In this document: positions 60,005 to 64,000 of the stretch, piece after piece
How the letters are laid out: each line of letters begins with the position of its first letter
Position numbering within the stretch: position 1 is the stretch's first letter
Assembly: GCA_032654645.1 (NCBI GenBank)
Contig: JAULAW010000015.1
Coordinates: forward strand, 62,001 to 126,000
Direction: 5' to 3'
From: CAITJF01 sp032654645
GTDB taxonomy: Bacteria; Pseudomonadota; Gammaproteobacteria; Burkholderiales; Gallionellaceae
DNA length: 64,000 bases
The notes under the pieces: generated by a model
What the model saw: the letters and a program-made list of their open reading frames with translations, nothing else
Databases searched by the model: none
What the model was told of the DNA's origin: nothing
Program-made: the position numbers and the translations under genes

Positions 60005-61689
60005 GGCTGTTTGGTCACCAAATATGGGCCGATTGCCAAAGCATCCATCTCGGTTGCGCCAAACATTGCCAATGCTTCCTCTGGTAAATTAACAATTGGC
60101 TCACCTTTTCGGTTAAACGAAGTGTTAGTCAACACAGGCGTACCGGTTTTGCTTTCAAATGCGGCTATAGTTTCATAGTACAACGGGTTAGCCTCACGCT
60201 TAACCGTCTGAACACGAATCGTGTTGTCAACATGCATTGCACCGGGGATTTCCGTTCTCGCTGATTCTGGCACTTCAAAAGTCACCGTCATGAATGGTGC
60301 ATGTACCGATGACCCAGTATAACGTTGCCGTTTTTCATAAAGAATGGAGGGTGCGAACGGTCGCCAAGGCTCACGGAATTTAACTCGAATATTCACAGCA
60401 TCTTTGTCTGCCACGCTGGAAGGATTTGAAAGTATCGAACGCGCACCAAGTGCTCTGGCTCCTCCTTCCATCTTCCCTTGAAACCATCCCACAATTTTGT
60501 GTTCGGACAGTAAACGCGCAGCCGACTCTGCAATATTGTCTGGCTTCGTAATTTTAAATGAGGTTTTCTGCAAGGCCGATTGAATTTGATTCTCCGACGC
60601 TGCCGGGCCAAAGTAAGCATGCGATATAGGCTCAATCTTTTGACCATGCACCTCTTTCGCGTACCACATCGCAGCACCGATGGCACAGCCCGCATCACCG
60701 GCAACCGGGAAGGCATAAATATCTTCGAGACCGAGCTGTCTGAACAACTGACCATTCATCTTGGAATTAAGCGCGACCCCCCCGGCAAGACACAGCTTCT
60801 TGACACCGGTCGCCTCAATGTAATGTCTCAAATAATCAGCAACGGCACGTTCAACACAATCCTGTAGTGAGGCGGCAATGTTTTCATCTACTCCATTACG
60901 TGGGTCTGGATTGAACTCTCTGGGCTTCCCGAAGCGTGCCTCAAACGGGCTGCGTATTCCCTTGCACAACGGATCAATCAGCTCATTAAAAGCCGCATCG
61001 GGGCTTACGACAAAGCGATGGCCATCACGCCCGACCAATTCGTCAAAATAATCACGGTAGGTATCTGTGCCATAAGCCGCAAGCCCCATCACCGTACCTT
61101 CCCCATCAAACGGCGTATACCCCAAGAATTTCGTCACGCCCGCGTACAACAGCCCAAGGCTATTCGGCAGGGGGACTTCATCCAGAATCCGAATTTCTCC
61201 ACCCACACCGTGAGCAATGATGGCGCTTTGAGTGCCGCCTCGACCATCAATAGACAAGGCTATTGCCTCATCAAATCCGCTGCCATAGTATGCCGTTGCC
61301 AAATGGGTGTGATGATGGGGCGCGAATACGGCTTTGCGAATACCATTTTTAGAAGCAAAATCCAGGAAGCGCGTTTTGGCCCCCACAAATATTTCGCGAT
61401 GCCATGCCTTAAGTTCCGGATAACTTTTGAATGTCTGGCGGTATGGTTCCATCTCCGGATCGTGCGAGAGGATGACATCCATGTCGTGTTCACAAACGAT
61501 GGCATCCAGATCACCAAAATTAATCCCTGCTTCCTGCAAACAGAATTCTATCGAGCGTTCAGGAAAAGTTGCGTTGGCGTGTTTAACACGTACGAGCCGC
61601 TCTTCTTCTACAAATGCCACCAGCTTGCCGTCCACAAGCAGTGCCGCCGAAGGATCGTGAAAGAACCCGGTTATTCCTAGAATGTTCAT
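60001..61689 (-). CDS. Carbamoyltransferase (NodU/CmcH family)
   Basis: 562 aa. ILGITGFFHDPSAALLVDGKLVAFVEEERLVR and FAPHHHTHLATAYYGSGFDEAIALSIDGRGG form the ATP/metal-dependent N-terminal domain; LCLAGGVALNSKMNGQL and GKMEGGARALGARSILSNPS belong to the C-terminal domain. Transfers a carbamoyl group from carbamoyl phosphate to a sugar hydroxyl, a decoration of the glycan. Confidence 0.94.
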   Translation of the reverse strand: MNILGITGFFHDPSAALLVDGKLVAFVEEERLVRVKHANATFPERSIEFCLQEAGINFGDLDAIVCEHDMDVILSHDPEMEPYRQTFKSYPELKAWHREIFVGAKTRFLDFASKNGIRKAVFAPHHHTHLATAYYGSGFDEAIALSIDGRGGTQSAIIAHGVGGEIRILDEVPLPNSLGLLYAGVTKFLGYTPFDGEGTVMGLAAYGTDTYRDYFDELVGRDGHRFVVSPDAAFNELIDPLCKGIRSPFEARFGKPREFNPDPRNGVDENIAASLQDCVERAVADYLRHYIEATGVKKLCLAGGVALNSKMNGQLFRQLGLEDIYAFPVAGDAGCAIGAAMWYAKEVHGQKIEPISHAYFGPAASENQIQSALQKTSFKITKPDNIAESAARLLSEHKIVGWFQGKMEGGARALGARSILSNPSSVADKDAVNIRVKFREPWRPFAPSILYEKRQRYTGSSVHAPFMTVTFEVPESARTEIPGAMHVDNTIRVQTVKREANPLYYETIAAFESKTGTPVLTNTSFNRKGEPIVNLPEEALAMFGATEMDALAIGPYLVTKQP

Positions 61690-61824
61690 TTTGAAGATTT
61701 TCGTTTTCTAACTATAATCGTCATAATTTTGTCAAAATAACCCTAATTACCTACCAGTTGCAGGACGTTGATGCTCTGTTATGAATAATTCGATCTGGGT
61801 CGAAAAGATAGGCAATCAGAGGAA

Positions 61825-62781
61825 TTATACCGAACAACCTATGAGGCAAATGTTGCAATCCTCTGACATCTTAATGTAGGACTGGTAACCCTCGGAAATA
61901 AGAAAGTCATCAATAGAAACATTTTTGATATTTGCACTATTGATTCCTGGCACACACCCTCGCAGATTTCCAAAAGGATCCACGAAAAGAGTTTTGCGGC
62001 TCCCACAAGGGCCGGGTATAGATAATGGGTCTTTAAAATACTTTTCCCAATGACCAATCCCATCACCCAAAATTAGCAATTTTTCATATTTATGTTGAAC
62101 GGCAAAAAGTTTAGATATTACTGAGCTGTATATTTCGTCGAACTCTTTTTCGTTCATTGATATTGCTTTATCACGAAAATTTTCTAACGTTATGTTCCTA
62201 TAATCGATTCTAGGCTGCACGATACAGCAGTCCACCATTATTTCATTGCACAAAAAGTCAACCGTCTTCAAAATAGAGTTAATGTTAACCAATTGAAATG
62301 CTGTGGAAGAGTGCAAGCTCGGCGGAGAACTCATGCCACCTCGGATTTTCTGAATGGCGTAAATGTTTTTGCTCACTTTTTTATATGCTGAACAACCGCG
62401 AATGATATTCATTTCTTCTTCGTGAACTGAATCAAACGAAAATTGCAAAACATGTTTGGGAGAATCGAGTGCGTTGAGAATTTGCTCAAAGGAAAACCGA
62501 GTTTCCGCCATTATGTTAGAAGCAAGACAAATTGCGTACCCTAGTTCCTTGGCATCGGATATTACGTCCAATAAAATTTTCGAAAGAGTTGGCTCGCCGC
62601 CACTAATAACAAAACCAGTCGCGCCAATTCGCTTCGCCGGCACAAGAAGCTTTTCGTAGATTTCGCTTCGCGACAATATTTGTTGGCTCGTTGGAACCCT
62701 AAAATGTTGATCGGTATTGCACATCGGGCAGAATTGATTGCATTTGTCCGACAGTTCCAAGCTTACCCATGAAATACTCAT
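61825..62781 (-). CDS. Radical SAM protein with SPASM-like C terminus
   Basis: 318 aa. CNQFCPMC near residue 14 is the CxxxCxxC cluster ligand motif; GFVISGGEPTLS the GGE motif. C-terminal cysteines (CGSRKTLFVDPFGNLRGCVPG, CNICLIGC) suggest an auxiliary cluster. The base composition is noticeably more AT-rich than its neighbours, hinting at separate acquisition. Substrate unknown. 61690-61824 has no gene. Confidence 0.87.
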   Translation of the reverse strand: MSISWVSLELSDKCNQFCPMCNTDQHFRVPTSQQILSRSEIYEKLLVPAKRIGATGFVISGGEPTLSKILLDVISDAKELGYAICLASNIMAETRFSFEQILNALDSPKHVLQFSFDSVHEEEMNIIRGCSAYKKVSKNIYAIQKIRGGMSSPPSLHSSTAFQLVNINSILKTVDFLCNEIMVDCCIVQPRIDYRNITLENFRDKAISMNEKEFDEIYSSVISKLFAVQHKYEKLLILGDGIGHWEKYFKDPLSIPGPCGSRKTLFVDPFGNLRGCVPGINSANIKNVSIDDFLISEGYQSYIKMSEDCNICLIGCSV

Positions 62782-62872
62782 ATTTGATTACTCCGCTTTA
62801 ATCTTGGCGGATTCAACTGCGTTGTACTTCGTGACTGAATCCGCTGTGTTAAATTAAGGGACCGCTGAACAA

Positions 62873-62898
62873 GTAGGTTGCGCGCCCTGCAAACCTAC
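62873..62898. terminator. Hairpin between wzt and radical SAM gene
   Basis: GTAGGTT (62873-62879) and AACCTAC (62892-62898) pair around 12 bases. There is no clear T-run; a possible attenuator or dispersed repeat in the 169-bp gap, which is the largest gap in the cluster. Confidence 0.35.
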
Positions 62899-62950
62899 GC
62901 GGTTACGTAGTGTGATTCTGTAAAATAGGACTTATTCAGCGTCTCCATAG

Positions 62951-64000
62951 TTACACTTCAAGTCTATATTTTGTTTTAAATCGCATGCCAACATGAACTT
63001 TTGTATCTGAACTAACTTCAATTATCACTGCATTGATAATTCTATCTGTTTCGACCGCAGTGCCATCCTCTTCATAGTATGACGCGTTGGGAATAATTGA
63101 ATATGACCCAATGTGAAGAATGGGAAGCGTAACCACCATTGACACAGTCATTAAGCTACCGGGCAAAGAGCAGCCCAGATCCGTATTTTCCACCTCGTTA
63201 TTTGAGCTTGAGATATCAACACCCCGCGCGTTACGAAATGTGTAGCCCACACCCATCCTTAAACTTTTTTCTGGATGATTATTTTTTATTGATACCCGCA
63301 ACACTATGTCTGTGTCATTTCTGGTCGAATTAATTGGGCACCCCAATTTATCATAAACACCAATCCCAACGACTTCACAAAGCCTGTTTCCAAAACGCTG
63401 GTCAACATTGGCAATGTCCGTCTCGTGCTGGCAAAGGGATCCATTTTTTGAATCGGCTATATTTGCCGCAACTTCCTGAATAATAACCGGGGAAGGTGGG
63501 GGCGCTTCATAACTGTCTTGCCCCTCGGAAAACAAATGTGCTAAATAACCATCCACGACTTCTGACACTTCTCCCATTGCTACCATTGCTCCCCGATCCA
63601 CCCAAATAGCTCTGTCACAAAGTTGTCTTACAGCAGTAGCATCATGTGTTACTAGAATGATTGTTTTTCCATCGTTCTGCATTTGTTGAAAGCGGTGCAT
63701 GCACCGATGCACGAAATAGGCATCGCCCACCGCCAGTGCCTCATCCACAATCAGGATTTCAGGATCGACATTCGCCTGAATCGCGAAAGCAAGCCGGACA
63801 AACATGCCGCTTGAATAGGTTTTTACCAGCTGTTCAATGAAATCACCAATGTCTGCGAATGCGGCAATAGCATCGAACCGTTCGTCCACCTCCACTTTGC
63901 TTAAGCCCAGTAAAGCACCATTCAGATAAACGTTTTCACGCCCAGTAAACTCGGGGTTGAACCCTGAACCTAGCTCCAGTAATGCCGCTATCCTTCCGTT
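62951..64000 (-). CDS. wzt: Wzt-type ABC-transporter ATPase, 5' end beyond window
   Basis: 350 codons seen; the Walker A part lies outside. NGRIAALLELGSGFNPEFTGRENVYLN leads into the signature motif VKTYSSGMFVRLAFAIQANVDPEILIVDEALAVGDAYF and the H-loop ILVTHDATAVRQL. From about residue 190 of the visible part a C-terminal domain (EVVGIGVYDKLGCPINSTRNDTDIVLRVSIKNN) is the Wzt carbohydrate-binding domain that recognises the capped O-antigen. Energises export across the inner membrane. The three truncated wzt pieces at 23.5, 27.1 and 30.3 kb end exactly where this visible part starts (NGRI). Confidence 0.93.
   Translation of the reverse strand, partial: NGRIAALLELGSGFNPEFTGRENVYLNGALLGLSKVEVDERFDAIAAFADIGDFIEQLVKTYSSGMFVRLAFAIQANVDPEILIVDEALAVGDAYFVHRCMHRFQQMQNDGKTIILVTHDATAVRQLCDRAIWVDRGAMVAMGEVSEVVDGYLAHLFSEGQDSYEAPPPSPVIIQEVAANIADSKNGSLCQHETDIANVDQRFGNRLCEVVGIGVYDKLGCPINSTRNDTDIVLRVSIKNNHPEKSLRMGVGYTFRNARGVDISSSNNEVENTDLGCSLPGSLMTVSMVVTLPILHIGSYSIIPNASYYEEDGTAVETDRIINAVIIEVSSDTKVHVGMRFKTKYRLEV

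Noticed and set aside
61018..61680. 220-codon plus-strand open frame
   Set aside because: Antisense to the carbamoyltransferase gene; no domain.

Overview
This window looks like a chromosomal segment of a betaproteobacterium. The tandem lipid A acyltransferases next to metK, the periplasmic copper nitrite reductase and the densely packed cell-surface polysaccharide genes would suit the Nitrosomonadales/Gallionellaceae. That placement is inferred from gene content and protein style, not from a marker gene.

Layout. 1-10 kb is ordinary core genome: two LpxL-type acyltransferases (minus strand, one cut by the window edge), metK, a copper nitrite reductase (nirK) behind an FNR-type box, a small secreted protein, a sigma-54 activator with a cysteine-rich PAS domain, and dnaE. 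10-31.8 kb is an accessory island made of toxin-antitoxin (TA) modules, nested insertion-sequence debris, short inverted-repeat elements and broken pieces of polysaccharide genes. TA-like units include a Phd-type orphan, an AbiEii-like nucleotidyltransferase with a winged-helix partner, two vapBC, two parDE, higBA, a DUF2281/higB/truncated higA operon, two nucleotidyltransferase/HEPN pairs, orphan higA, orphan hicB and a DUF4143 ATPase. Scattered among them are fragments of family-2 glycosyltransferases, of an O-antigen ABC-transporter ATPase (wzt) and of an AlbA_2-domain gene. The wzt-AlbA_2 join is present three times.

31.8-64 kb is one long minus-strand polysaccharide or glycan biosynthesis cluster, mostly with 1-11 base overlaps between genes. 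In transcription order it encodes a Wzt-type ATPase (cut by the window end), a radical SAM protein, a carbamoyltransferase, a methyltransferase/coiled-coil/glycosyltransferase fusion, a methyltransferase, a GT2, a 973-residue GT2/GT4/methyltransferase fusion, a GT39-like membrane protein, a polyprenyl-phosphate glycosyltransferase, a methyltransferase, GtrA, an epimerase, a GMC oxidoreductase, a DegT aminotransferase, WbqC, two beta-propeller glycosidase-like paralogues, a GNAT acetyltransferase, a methyltransferase, a second polyprenyl-phosphate glycosyltransferase, two large membrane proteins flanking a second GtrA, WecB, a GT4 and a GT2. Together they suggest an ABC-exported glycan with amino, acetyl, methyl and carbamoyl decorations and lipid-carrier-dependent side-chain addition.

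The most unusual thing I found is a 59-60 bp hairpin element present three times with exact boundaries: once inside an IS3 transposase gene, once cutting off a higA antitoxin gene, and once inside a common dispersed repeat. Removing it restores each target without a target duplication, and the copies carry compensatory stem changes. Two other inverted-repeat elements have visible target duplications. No tRNA, rRNA or CRISPR array was seen.
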